Shown here piece after piece: positions 7,578 to 16,080 of a stretch of 42,287 nt of DNA (positions are counted from its first letter, which is position 1; each line of letters opens with the position of its first letter). The stretch spans positions 1-42,287 of the forward strand of contig QFPJ01000026.1 in the NCBI GenBank assembly GCA_003241685.1. Reading direction: 5' to 3'. The DNA is from Sphingopyxis macrogoltabida. Lineage in GTDB: Bacteria; Pseudomonadota; Alphaproteobacteria; Sphingomonadales; Sphingomonadaceae. The position numbers were made by a program, and so were the translations under genes. A model generated the notes under the pieces. The model had not been told where the DNA came from, did no database searches, and was given only the letters and a program-made list of their open reading frames with translations.

Positions 7578-8626
7578 AGCGCATCCTCGCCGCGTTCGCG
7601 GCGGCGCTGCTGGGGGCAGGGGGCGCCGTCGCCCTGCCCGATCCCGCGCCCGGTTTCGAGCCCGACCGGGCGGTGATCGAGAGCGCGGACATGCCGCGCA
7701 AATTGTCGGCCTTCGGCCTGTTCCGGCCCGGTTCCAGCGAACCCATCCCGGCCTTGATACCCTATGATCTGAACACGCCGCTGTTCAGCGACTATGCCGA
7801 AAAGCATCGGGCGATCTGGATCCCGCCGGGCGCGGCGGCGGAGGTGTCGGGCCTGGGCGGCATCAGCTTTCCGGTCGGCACGGTGATCGTCAAGAGTTTC
7901 GGCTGGCCCGACTGGAACGGCGGGCGACCCGTCGAAACCCGCCTGCTGATCCGCCGCGCCGATGGCTGGGCGGCGCTGCCCTATATCTGGGATGCCGACG
8001 GCCGCGACGCGACGCTGGCGATCGCGGGACGGCGAGTGCCGGTGCGCTTTACCGCGCCTGATGGGACGCGGCACGCCATCGCCTATGCCGTGCCCAATCG
8101 CAACCAGTGCAAGGAATGCCACAGCCGCGCCGGCAGGATCGTGCCGATCGGGCCGAAGATGGAGAATCTCGCCATCGAACGGGCGCTCGATCATCCGGCC
8201 TTCCGGCGCAGTTTCCGCTGGCCCGCCAACACCCGGCTGCCGATGCCGCGCTGGGACGACCCGGCCAGCGGATCGGTGGCGATGCGCGCCCGCGCCTATC
8301 TGGACGTCAATTGCGCGCATTGCCATAATCCGGAGGGCAGCGCATCGAACAGCGGCCTGTTCCTGCGCTGGAGCGATGATCCCGCCGGGATCGGCTACGG
8401 CATCCGCAAGCGGCCGACGGCGGCGGGACGCGGCAGCGGGGGCATGGATTTCGCGATCGCGCCGGGCGATCCGGAGCATAGTTTTCTGCTCTACCGGCTC
8501 AAAAGCCTTGACCCCGGTATCGCCATGCCAGAGGTCGGCCGTTCGACCGTGCACTGGGAAGGGGTCGAATTGTTGCGAAAATGGATTGCTACCATGCCGA
8601 AACTGCCACATACATCTGAGTCATGA
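7574..8626 (+). CDS. SO2930/HNE_0200-family diheme c-type cytochrome (TIGR03806-like)
   Basis: 350 residues starting with GTG at 7574 (GTGA overlap with the preceding stop). A signal peptide covers about residues 1-21. Two heme c attachment motifs are visible, CKECH and CAHCH, about 70 residues apart in the C-terminal half. The N-terminal half (FGLFRPGSSEPIPALIPYDLN and KSFGWPDW regions) matches the conserved family block, a beta domain of unknown role. It is presumably a periplasmic electron carrier or an oxidoreductase subunit working with the beta-helix partner. Function of the pair is not established. Confidence 0.9.
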   Translation: MKRILAAFAAALLGAGGAVALPDPAPGFEPDRAVIESADMPRKLSAFGLFRPGSSEPIPALIPYDLNTPLFSDYAEKHRAIWIPPGAAAEVSGLGGISFPVGTVIVKSFGWPDWNGGRPVETRLLIRRADGWAALPYIWDADGRDATLAIAGRRVPVRFTAPDGTRHAIAYAVPNRNQCKECHSRAGRIVPIGPKMENLAIERALDHPAFRRSFRWPANTRLPMPRWDDPASGSVAMRARAYLDVNCAHCHNPEGSASNSGLFLRWSDDPAGIGYGIRKRPTAAGRGSGGMDFAIAPGDPEHSFLLYRLKSLDPGIAMPEVGRSTVHWEGVELLRKWIATMPKLPHTSES

Positions 8627-9255
8627 CTCAAATAATTCTGCACGACTATTTCCGGTCCTCGGCCAGCTATCGCGTGCGCATCGCGCTCAATCTGAAAGGC
8701 ATCGCCTATGACCGGGTCGAAGTCAGTCTGATCGCGGGGGAACAGCGCAGCGACGCCTATCTGGAACAGAATGCCCAGGGGTTCGTGCCGATGCTGGTCG
8801 CGGACGGCGAACCGATCATCCAGAGTCTGGCGATCATCGACTGGCTCGACCGCGCCTTTCCCCAGCCGCGCCTGATCCCCGACGATCCGATGCCGCGTGC
8901 CGTTGCGCTGGCCCAGGCGCATGTCGTGGCCTGCGACATTCATCCGCTCAACAATCTGCGCGTGCTCAAATATCTGACCAGGGATCTGGGGCTCAACGAA
9001 CAGACGAAGGATCGCTGGATCCACGCATGGATTTTGCAGGGGTTCGATGCGCTGGAGTCGATGGCGGGCGACGGGCCGTTTCTGGGCGGGGCGGCGCCGG
9101 GCATCGCCGACTGCTGCCTCGTCCCGCAAATATATAATGCCCGCCGGTTCGACGTGCCGCTCGACCATTATCCGCGGCTGATCGCGATCGACGCGGCCTG
9201 CGCCGAACTCGACGCGGTCCGCCGCGCGCATCCCGACGCGGTCAAGGCGGCATGA
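8623..9255 (+). CDS. maiA: Maleylacetoacetate isomerase / zeta-class glutathione S-transferase
   Basis: 210 residues, normal length. The N-terminal thioredoxin-like domain carries RSSASYRVRIALNLKGI (residues 11-27), the zeta-class glutathione motif; the Cys often seen in SSCS is Ala 14 here, a common bacterial variant. QSLAIIDWLD binds the glutathione glutamyl part in the family. The enzyme isomerizes maleylacetoacetate to fumarylacetoacetate in tyrosine/homogentisate breakdown, but no other gene of that pathway is in the window. Instead it sits, with 4-base overlaps on both sides, between a diheme cytochrome and a TonB receptor, so a different substrate is possible. Confidence 0.85.
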   Translation: MTQIILHDYFRSSASYRVRIALNLKGIAYDRVEVSLIAGEQRSDAYLEQNAQGFVPMLVADGEPIIQSLAIIDWLDRAFPQPRLIPDDPMPRAVALAQAHVVACDIHPLNNLRVLKYLTRDLGLNEQTKDRWIHAWILQGFDALESMAGDGPFLGGAAPGIADCCLVPQIYNARRFDVPLDHYPRLIAIDAACAELDAVRRAHPDAVKAA

Positions 9256-11339
9256 TCCGGCTGCTTTCGGGGGCGGCGGCGCTGGCGCTGCCGGTGGCCG
9301 CAGTGGCGCAGGACAATGGCGCCTTCGATCCGTCCGGGATCGTCGTGGCCGATGTCCATGATCCGCGCTCGATCGTAGTCTATGGCGGCCTGCTGCCCCA
9401 TGACCGCGGCGATGATGTTCAGGCGATCGCGATCCTGCGCGATGTCGATCCGGGCCTGGGCGCGCGCGTCGAAAACCGCCTCCGCGACGAAGCGGGCATC
9501 GTCCAGTTCCGCCGTTCGGACGGGCGCAGCGCGCATCCGACCAGCCAGGGCATCAGCCTGCGCGGGCTCGGCGGCAATGCGTCGAGCCGCGCGCTGGTGA
9601 TGCTCGACGGCGTGCCGCAGGCCGACCCCTTTGGCGGCTGGGTCGCCTGGTCGGCCTATGACGCGATTCATCTGGGCGGCATCATGGTGACGCGCGGCGG
9701 CGGCAGCGGCGCCGACGGACCGGGCGCGCTGGCGGGAACCATCGGGCTTTATTCCGATATGACGGACGGCGGTACGGCGAGCCTTGCCTATGGCAGCCGC
9801 GATAGCTGGGACGCGAGCGCGTCGTTCGGCGGCCCGCTCGGCAACGGCGCGGTCGCGGTCGACGGCCGCTACAGCCGCGGCGACGGCTTCGTGCCCGTCG
9901 CGGCGGGGCAACGCGGCGCGGTCGACCGGCGCGCGCCCTATGAACAGGGCGGCGTCGGTGTGCGGATGCGATTCGATGCGGGCGACAGCGGCCAGGTCGA
10001 GGCGAGCGTGCGCGGTTTTTCCGACCGGCGCGATCGCGGCGTCGATTTCACCGACAGCCGCATCGACGGCATCGACGCCAGCCTGCGTTTCGTCCGCGAT
10101 CACGGCGACGGGGGGCAATGGCTGGCGCTCGCCTATATCCAGCTTCGCGATTTCGAAAGCGGCTTCGCCAGCGTCGCGGCGGGCCGGAACAGCGTCAGTC
10201 CGGCGCTGTTTCAACGCGTCCCCGCGACCGGCCTTGGCGCCCGCGCCGAATGGCGGCCCGCGATCGGCGGGACCAATCCGCTGCGCATCGGGGCCGACTG
10301 GCGGCGCACGACCGGGCGGACCGAAGAGGATTATCTGTTCACCGGCACCACGCCGGGACGTCACCGCACGGCGGGCGGCAGCAGCGACACCGTGGGCGCC
10401 TTTGCGGAATGGACGTCGGGCAGCGATACGGCCGGTTTCCTCTGGACATTGAGCGGGCGTATCGATCGCTGGTGGCTGGGCGAAGGGCGTCTGTTCGAGC
10501 GCAATATCGGCGGGTCGATCATCACCGACGCGCGCTTCGCGGCGCAGCAGGGGTGGGAAGGCAGCGGCCGGGCGGGCGTTCGCTGGACCTCGGGACCGAT
10601 CATATTGCGCGCCGCCGCCTATCGCGGCTGGCGCCTGCCGACGCTCAACGAACTCTACCGCCCGTTTCGCGTCGGGACCGACGCCACCGCGGCGAACCCG
10701 CTGCTTGCGCCCGAAAGATTATGGGGCGGCGAGATCGGGGCCGACTGGCGGACGGACGGAACCCGTGTCGGCGTGACGTTTTTCGCCAACCGGCTGTCGA
10801 ATGCGATCGCCAATGTGACGCTCGGCACCGGGCCGGGCAATTTTCCGGGCGTCGGTTTCGTCGCGGCCGGAGCATCCTATAGCCAGCGGCAGAATCTGGA
10901 CGCGGTCAGCAGCAAAGGCGTCGAGGTCAGCGCGGAGCAAAGCGTGGGGCCGATGCTGCTCCGTGCGACCTATGCCTTTGCCGATGCGACGGTCGATGCC
11001 TCCGGTGCCGCCGCATCGCTCGATGGCCGCCGTCCCGCCCAGATCGCGCGCCATGGCGGCAGCGTGTCGCTGCGCAGCAACGATAGCACGCCGATCGGCG
11101 GTTCGGCGACGCTGCGCTATATCGGGCGGCAGAATGAGGATGATCTGGGCCTGCTCCGGCTCGGCGACGCGCTGACGCTGGACGGCGGCCTGTGGTGGCA
11201 GGTCGCCGATGCGGTCCGGGTCGAGGCGCGCGGCGAAAATCTGTTCGACGAACGGGTGCCGGCCGTGATCTCCTCGTCGGGCATCGTCGAGCGCGCCGCT
11301 CCGCGCACGTTGTGGATCGGCGCGCGCGTCACATTCTGA
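9252..11339 (+). CDS. TonB-dependent outer-membrane receptor
   Basis: 695 residues with a signal peptide of about 20 residues. The plug domain follows (about 60-160: QGISLRGLGGNASSRALVMLDG and the DPFGGWVAWS region), then a long series of alternating beta strands and the C-terminal ARGENLFDE and LWIGARVTF, the usual last strand ending in Phe. Such receptors import large or scarce nutrients using TonB energy. The substrate cannot be read from sequence; no Fur box or riboswitch is visible because the gene begins inside maiA (ATGA overlap). Context suggests a substrate related to the beta-helix/cytochrome/GST genes. Confidence 0.92.
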   Translation: MIRLLSGAAALALPVAAVAQDNGAFDPSGIVVADVHDPRSIVVYGGLLPHDRGDDVQAIAILRDVDPGLGARVENRLRDEAGIVQFRRSDGRSAHPTSQGISLRGLGGNASSRALVMLDGVPQADPFGGWVAWSAYDAIHLGGIMVTRGGGSGADGPGALAGTIGLYSDMTDGGTASLAYGSRDSWDASASFGGPLGNGAVAVDGRYSRGDGFVPVAAGQRGAVDRRAPYEQGGVGVRMRFDAGDSGQVEASVRGFSDRRDRGVDFTDSRIDGIDASLRFVRDHGDGGQWLALAYIQLRDFESGFASVAAGRNSVSPALFQRVPATGLGARAEWRPAIGGTNPLRIGADWRRTTGRTEEDYLFTGTTPGRHRTAGGSSDTVGAFAEWTSGSDTAGFLWTLSGRIDRWWLGEGRLFERNIGGSIITDARFAAQQGWEGSGRAGVRWTSGPIILRAAAYRGWRLPTLNELYRPFRVGTDATAANPLLAPERLWGGEIGADWRTDGTRVGVTFFANRLSNAIANVTLGTGPGNFPGVGFVAAGASYSQRQNLDAVSSKGVEVSAEQSVGPMLLRATYAFADATVDASGAAASLDGRRPAQIARHGGSVSLRSNDSTPIGGSATLRYIGRQNEDDLGLLRLGDALTLDGGLWWQVADAVRVEARGENLFDERVPAVISSSGIVERAAPRTLWIGARVTF

Positions 11340-11391
11340 CCCGCGCGTCATTCTGACCTTCACAGCGCACGCTTTGACGATAAGGTGCGCC

Positions 11392-11838
11392 ATGGCTTCC
11401 AAGACTCTGAACCTCGACAATTTCCTGCCATACCGGCTGTCGATCGCGTCCAACGCGTTGTCCAGCCGCATCGCCGCCGAATATGAAAACCGTTTCGGAC
11501 TGAAAATTCCCGAATGGCGGCTGATGGCGATGCTGGGCGAAGGCAGGCCGATGACGCAGCGCGAACTGGTGGCGGCGACGCGGATGGACAAGGTGACGGT
11601 GAATCGCGCCGCCAAGGCGCTGGCGGAACGGCAGTTGATCGCCCGCCAGGCGCACGAGGCCGACGGACGGTCGCATCATCTGGAACTGACCGATACGGGA
11701 CGCGAGCTTTACGACGCGATCGTCCCGGCCGCGCTCGCCAGCGAGGCCCGGCTGGAGGCAAAGATCAGCACCGCCGAACGCGCCGCGCTGATGGCCATTC
11801 TCGCGAAGCTGACCGCCGCCGCCGACGATTATGGCTGA
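11392..11838 (+). CDS. MarR-family transcriptional regulator
   Basis: 148 residues. It shows the MarR layout: N-terminal dimer helix, PEWRLMAMLGEGRPMTQREL, the recognition helix region ATRMDKVTVNRAAKAL, then the wing EADGRSHHLELTDTGRELY, and a C-terminal dimer helix. Members are homodimers that repress nearby genes and respond to small ligands. The ATG at 11392 has AAGGTG about 6 bases upstream; an in-frame TTG at 11374 is less likely. It follows the TonB receptor by 52 bases and its last 8 bases overlap the PqqD-like gene, tying it to the downstream triad. Confidence 0.92.
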   Translation: MASKTLNLDNFLPYRLSIASNALSSRIAAEYENRFGLKIPEWRLMAMLGEGRPMTQRELVAATRMDKVTVNRAAKALAERQLIARQAHEADGRSHHLELTDTGRELYDAIVPAALASEARLEAKISTAERAALMAILAKLTAAADDYG

Positions 11839-12112
11839 TCGCGCCTATCGCGCCGCGCCGCCCGGCGCGTTGCGGATCGAACCGCTGGGCGACCTTACCG
11901 CAATTTTCGATCGCCGGTCGATGCAGACGCATCTCGTCATCGCGCCGATGCCAGAGATATTGGCGATGCTGGGGGACGAACCGCAAGGGGCCGCCGCGCT
12001 GGCGGCGGGGCTGGCGGCGCGATTCGATCTCGACGCGGAGGGCGATGCGACCGCGATCCTTGCCGAACGGCTGGCGGAACTCGCCGACATGGGGTTGGTG
12101 GCGCAGGCGTGA
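11831..12112 (+). CDS. PqqD-like peptide chaperone, HPr-rel-A system
   Basis: 93 residues of PqqD-type fold: strand-rich N-terminus (ALRIEPLGDLTAIFDRRSMQT), then helices with LAAGLAARFDLD and a final AILAERLAELADMGLVAQ helix. This is the RiPP recognition element shape, which in known systems binds the leader of a precursor peptide and presents it to modifying enzymes. The match is to the PqqD-related family found with HprK-related kinase A (TIGR04353, by memory). It overlaps its neighbours by 8 and 4 bases. No cognate precursor peptide was found nearby. Confidence 0.85.
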   Translation: MADRAYRAAPPGALRIEPLGDLTAIFDRRSMQTHLVIAPMPEILAMLGDEPQGAAALAAGLAARFDLDAEGDATAILAERLAELADMGLVAQA

Positions 12113-12975
12113 GGCACAGCATCCGCATCGCCGTCGGTCCGGTCCAGTTTCGCATCGGCAGCGACTGGCGCGCACCGATCGCGGCGCTGGAGCATCTCTA
12201 TGCCGGCTATCCCCGCGACGATGCGCGCCCGGCGGAGGCGACGGTGCGGCTGTTCGCGGCGCGGCCCTGGCGCCGCTGGCTGCGGCCGTCGGTGCATATC
12301 GGCGGCGATTTCATCGTTCCCGACGCGCTGCCGCTGCCGCTGTCGATGGGGCTGCTCGCCGCCGAGATGGGGATGAATTTGCAGGTCGCGCTCGGCTGGC
12401 GGCGGCACCTGCTGCTCCATGCAAGCGCGGTGGCGCGCGGCGGCCGCGCGCTGATCATGTCGGGCGAATCGGGATCGGGCAAATCGACGCTGGCGGCGCT
12501 GCTGGGCGAGGGCGACTGGCGCCTGATGGGCGACGAATTCACGCTGATCGATCCGCGCGGCGGCGATGCCTTCGCCTTTCCGCGCGCCGTCAGCCTCAAA
12601 AATGCGGCGATCGCCGAAATGGCCGCGCGGGTCGATGCGGCGCGGCTCGGTCCGTTGCTGGCCGGGACGCCGAAAGGCGACATCCGCCACCTGATCCCGC
12701 GCGCCGACGCCATCGCCGCGATGCACGACCCTGTACGCCCGGCGCTGCTGCTGTTTCCCCGCTTCGGGGGTGCGGCGGCGATCGAGCCGATGGGCGAGGG
12801 GGAGGCATTCGTGCGCCTGACCGAAGCGTCGACCAACTATGTCGCGCTGGGCGAAGCCGGATTTGCCGCGCTGACCCGGCTGGTGCGCGAAACCCCGGCG
12901 TTCGGCATCTCCTATCCCGACAGCGCGGCGGGGATCGCGCTGGTCGAACACTTATGGGCGGAGGCGGCGCGATGA
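12109..12975 (+). CDS. HprK-related kinase A
   Basis: 288 residues, GTG start overlapping the previous stop. It resembles the kinase domain of HPr kinase: HASAVAR at 104-110, a Walker A loop GESGSGKST at 119-127, and LMGDEFTLID around 139-148 as the acidic Walker B-like segment. No HPr or sugar-transport PTS gene is near. In paeninodin-type lasso peptide clusters a related kinase phosphorylates a serine of the precursor peptide, which is the closest precedent. Together with the PqqD-like protein and the nucleotidyltransferase it likely acts on a peptide. Substrate unknown. Confidence 0.88.
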   Translation: MRHSIRIAVGPVQFRIGSDWRAPIAALEHLYAGYPRDDARPAEATVRLFAARPWRRWLRPSVHIGGDFIVPDALPLPLSMGLLAAEMGMNLQVALGWRRHLLLHASAVARGGRALIMSGESGSGKSTLAALLGEGDWRLMGDEFTLIDPRGGDAFAFPRAVSLKNAAIAEMAARVDAARLGPLLAGTPKGDIRHLIPRADAIAAMHDPVRPALLLFPRFGGAAAIEPMGEGEAFVRLTEASTNYVALGEAGFAALTRLVRETPAFGISYPDSAAGIALVEHLWAEAAR

Positions 12976-14018
12976 GCGCGACCCAACGCTTCGTCGACCT
13001 GCTGACGGGACGCCGCGATCCGGCGGATCTTGGCCTGCGCGACTGGGACGGGGTGATCGCCGTCGCGCGCGCGGAGGCGATGCTCGCGACGCTCGCCCAC
13101 CGGATGGAAACGGCGGTCCTGCCGCCGCCGGTGGCCGCGCTGTTCGCCGATCAGCGCGCGGCCGCGGCGGTCGCACGGGCGCAATCGCTGTGGGAGGCGG
13201 AGATGGCGCGGCGCGCGCTGGCGTCCGAACGCATCGAATTCGTGCTGCTGAAGGGCACTGCCTATGCCGCCGCCGGGCTGGCCTGCGCCGAAGGGCGGCA
13301 GATCGGCGACCTCGACATATTGGTGCCCGCGCACGACATCGCCCGTGCCGAGAATGAATTGCTGGAGGCGGGATGGGAATGGGTGAAGCCCGATGCGTAT
13401 GACGACGCCTATTACCGCGACCATATGCACGAACTGCCGCCGCTGATCCACAAGGCGCGCGACCGGATGATCGACGTTCACCACACCATCCTGCCCCAGA
13501 CGCACCGCACGACGCCCGACGCGCTGGCGCTGGTCGGCGACGCGGTGCCGGTGGCGGACGGCCTTTACACCCTGTGCCCGGCGGACATGGTGTGCCACTG
13601 CGCCGCGCATCTGATCGCCGATGGCGATTTGCAGGGCGGGCTTCGCAACCTGTGGGATTTTCACTGCCTGACGCGGGATTTCGCCGCCGCCGATCCGGGT
13701 TTCTGGGGGCGGCTCGACGGGCGCGCCGACCTGCACGGGCTGCGCGGCCCCGTTCATCGGGCGGCGCGGCTGGCGCGCGATCTTTACGGCGCCGCGCTGC
13801 CGTCGGGATGGGACCGCGTCGATCCCACCGACATCTGGTTCCGCCGCCGCCTGCTGGCGCGCGACGATTGGGGGCGGGCGACGCACTGGGTGCTGCAACA
13901 GGCCTTCTACATCCGGTCGCACGGGATGCGGATGCCGCTCGCGATGCTCGCGCGGCATCTGTGGACCAAATGGCGCAAGCGTCAGAGCGAGGCGAGCAGC
14001 GGCACCAGTTCGGCATAA
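12972..14018 (+). CDS. Nucleotidyltransferase family protein (NTP_transf_5-like)
   Basis: 348 residues. The catalytic region has FVLLKGTAYAAAG (about 90-102), then GRQIGDLDILVP with the metal-binding pair D113 and D115, and a third acid in MIDVHHTI (D168), the expected triad of the pol-beta nucleotidyltransferase fold. The C-terminal half is helical. In RiPP clusters such proteins sit beside HprK-like kinases and may add nucleotides or sugars to a phosphorylated peptide; that is inference. It starts within the kinase stop (ATGA) and its last 37 bases overlap the convergent phosphatase gene. Confidence 0.86.
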   Translation: MSATQRFVDLLTGRRDPADLGLRDWDGVIAVARAEAMLATLAHRMETAVLPPPVAALFADQRAAAAVARAQSLWEAEMARRALASERIEFVLLKGTAYAAAGLACAEGRQIGDLDILVPAHDIARAENELLEAGWEWVKPDAYDDAYYRDHMHELPPLIHKARDRMIDVHHTILPQTHRTTPDALALVGDAVPVADGLYTLCPADMVCHCAAHLIADGDLQGGLRNLWDFHCLTRDFAAADPGFWGRLDGRADLHGLRGPVHRAARLARDLYGAALPSGWDRVDPTDIWFRRRLLARDDWGRATHWVLQQAFYIRSHGMRMPLAMLARHLWTKWRKRQSEASSGTSSA

Positions 14019-14650
14019 TCGTCGATGATATGGTCGGCGCCCAGGTCCTGGGCCGGCTGATGCAGAAAGCCGAAGGACACCGCGATGCTGACCGCGCCCG
14101 CGCCGCGCGCCGCCATGACGTCGAAAATACTGTCGCCGACAAAGGCGGTGCGGCCGCCGCCGCACGCGTCGATCATCGCGCGGATGGGGACGGGAGAGGG
14201 CTTGGCGTTGCCGGGGCCGCAGCTGTCGCCGCCGACGATCGCCGCCATGCGATCCGCCAGCCCGACCTCGCGCAGCAGCGCCCTGGCGAGCCGTTCCAGC
14301 TTGTTGGTCATCACCGCGACCTTCACCCCGCGCGCATCGAGCTGGTCGAGCGCGTCGACCAGGCCGGGAAAGGGGCGGCTGTGCACCGCGATATGCGCCT
14401 CATAATAACCGATCAGCTCGTCATAGAGCCGCGGGCCGGCATCGTCGGGGATGCCGCCGGTGGCGGTCAGCGCGGTTTCGAGCAGATGCGCGGTCCCCAG
14501 GCCGATCATCGGCCGCACCCGATCGATGGCGAGCGGCGGCCGCCCCGCGACGCTCAGCGCATGGTTGAGCGCGGCGGCCAGATCGTCCGCGGTATCGAGC
14601 AGGGTGCCGTCGAGATCGAAACCGACGATCCGGAAAGGAAATCCGTTCAT
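13982..14650 (-). CDS. gph: Phosphoglycolate phosphatase-type HAD hydrolase
   Basis: 222 residues. HAD motif I is FDLDGTLLDT (residues 10-19, nucleophile Asp 11), motif II VMTNK, motif III Lys in AKPSPVP, and motif IV FVGDSIFDVMAA. The cap domain between motifs I and II is the size of the Gph/PGP subclass. It removes phosphate from 2-phosphoglycolate formed during repair and oxygenation reactions; related substrates cannot be excluded. The gene is divergent from glmU (47 bases between starts) and overlaps the nucleotidyltransferase gene tail to tail. Confidence 0.85.
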   Translation of the reverse strand: MNGFPFRIVGFDLDGTLLDTADDLAAALNHALSVAGRPPLAIDRVRPMIGLGTAHLLETALTATGGIPDDAGPRLYDELIGYYEAHIAVHSRPFPGLVDALDQLDARGVKVAVMTNKLERLARALLREVGLADRMAAIVGGDSCGPGNAKPSPVPIRAMIDACGGGRTAFVGDSIFDVMAARGAGAVSIAVSFGFLHQPAQDLGADHIIDDYAELVPLLASL

Positions 14651-14697
14651 CGTGCCCGCATGGCCGCTCGCTATGGAAACCGCAATAATTTGCTGGC

Positions 14698-16080
14698 ATG
14701 GCAGCGCGCATGACCGACCCAGCCATCGCCCGTCCCATCGCCGTCATCATCCTTGCCGCCGGCAAGGGGACGCGGATGAAGTCCGATCTGCACAAGGTGC
14801 TGCACCCGGTCGCGGGGCGGCCGATGCTGCTGCACCTGCTCGGCGGGTTCGGCGAACTGGCGCCCGCCGCGACGGTCGTCGTCGTCGGCGACAAGCGCGA
14901 CCAGGTGGAGGCCGCGCTGGCGGGAACCGGCGCGGTCGTCGCGGTGCAGGAGCCGCAGCTCGGCACCGCCCACGCCGCGTTGCAGGGCAGGGATGCGCTG
15001 GCGGGTTTCGACGGCCTCGTCCTCGTCTGCTTCGGCGATTGCCCGATGCTGACCGCCGCGACCGTGCGCCGGCTTTGCGCGCCGCTCGACGCGGGCGCGA
15101 TGGTGGCGGTGCTCGGCTTCCGTCCGGACGATGCGGGCGCCTATGGTCGGATCATCGCTGATGCGGACGGGCGCGTGCGCAAGATGGTCGAATATAAGGA
15201 TGCCAGCGACGCCGAGCGCGCGGTCGGCCTTTGCAACGCGGGCGTGATCGTCGCCGCCGCCGCCGATATGTGGCGGCTGCTCGCGGCGGTCGGAAACGAC
15301 AATGCGCAGCGCGAATATTATCTGCCCGACGTCGCCACCGGCGCGATTGCCGAAGGCGCGCGCGTCGCGGTGATCGAAACGGGTGCGGCAGAGGTCGCGG
15401 GGGTGAACAGCCGCGCCGAACTCGCCGCCGCCGAGGCACAGTGGCAGGCCTTCCGCCGCGAAGAAGCGATGGCGGAGGGCGTGTCGCTGAAGGCGCCGGA
15501 TACGGTGTGGTTTTCCTGGGACACGGTCATCGGCCGCGACGTGACGATCGAACCCAATGTGTTTTTCGGCCCCGGCGTGACGATCGCCGACGGCGCGACG
15601 ATCCGCGGTTTCAGCCATATCGAGGGCGCGACGATCGCGTCCGGCTGCGAAGTCGGCCCCTTCGCCCGCCTGCGCCCCGGCACGGTGCTGGAGGAAAAGG
15701 CGAAGGTCGGCAATTTCGTCGAGATCAAGCAGGCGGTGCTGGGCAAGGGCGCCAAGGCCAATCATCTTAGCTATCTGGGCGATGCCAGCGTCGGCGCGGG
15801 GGCGAACATCGGCGCGGGGACGATCACCTGCAACTATGACGGCTATTTCAAATATCGCACCGAAATCGGCGATCGCGCCTTCATCGGGTCGAACAGCGCG
15901 CTGGTGGCGCCGGTGAAGATCGGCGCCGATGCCATCGTCGGCGCGGGCAGCGCGGTGACGCGCGACGTCGGCGACGGCGAATTGCGGCTGGTGCGCGGCG
16001 AACAATTGATCAAGCCCGGCTGGGCCGACCGCTTTCACGACACCATGCGAAAAAAGAAGGCGGCGGAGAAGAAAGCATGA
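14698..16080 (+). CDS. glmU: Bifunctional UDP-N-acetylglucosamine pyrophosphorylase / glucosamine-1-phosphate N-acetyltransferase
   Basis: 460 residues, the family length. The N-terminal uridylyltransferase has LAAGKGTRMKSDLHKVLHP, and the C-terminal part is a left-handed beta-helix of hexapeptide repeats (GATIRGFSHIEGATIASG, FVEIKQAVLGKGAKANHLSYLGD, IGAGTITCNYDG, FIGSNSALVAPVKIG). It makes UDP-GlcNAc for peptidoglycan and lipopolysaccharide. A second ATG at 14710 is equally possible as start; neither has a strong ribosome binding site. The stop overlaps the next small gene (ATGA). Confidence 0.97.
   Translation: MAARMTDPAIARPIAVIILAAGKGTRMKSDLHKVLHPVAGRPMLLHLLGGFGELAPAATVVVVGDKRDQVEAALAGTGAVVAVQEPQLGTAHAALQGRDALAGFDGLVLVCFGDCPMLTAATVRRLCAPLDAGAMVAVLGFRPDDAGAYGRIIADADGRVRKMVEYKDASDAERAVGLCNAGVIVAAAADMWRLLAAVGNDNAQREYYLPDVATGAIAEGARVAVIETGAAEVAGVNSRAELAAAEAQWQAFRREEAMAEGVSLKAPDTVWFSWDTVIGRDVTIEPNVFFGPGVTIADGATIRGFSHIEGATIASGCEVGPFARLRPGTVLEEKAKVGNFVEIKQAVLGKGAKANHLSYLGDASVGAGANIGAGTITCNYDGYFKYRTEIGDRAFIGSNSALVAPVKIGADAIVGAGSAVTRDVGDGELRLVRGEQLIKPGWADRFHDTMRKKKAAEKKA

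Noticed and set aside
8623..9255. Inactive GST because the Cys of SSCS is Ala
   Set aside because: The SSAS form is common in bacterial zeta-class enzymes and the catalytic serines are kept.
11514..14018. 834-codon frame on the plus strand spanning three genes
   Set aside because: Its first two thirds run out of phase with MarR, the PqqD-like gene and the kinase and are Arg-rich nonsense; only the last part is the true nucleotidyltransferase.
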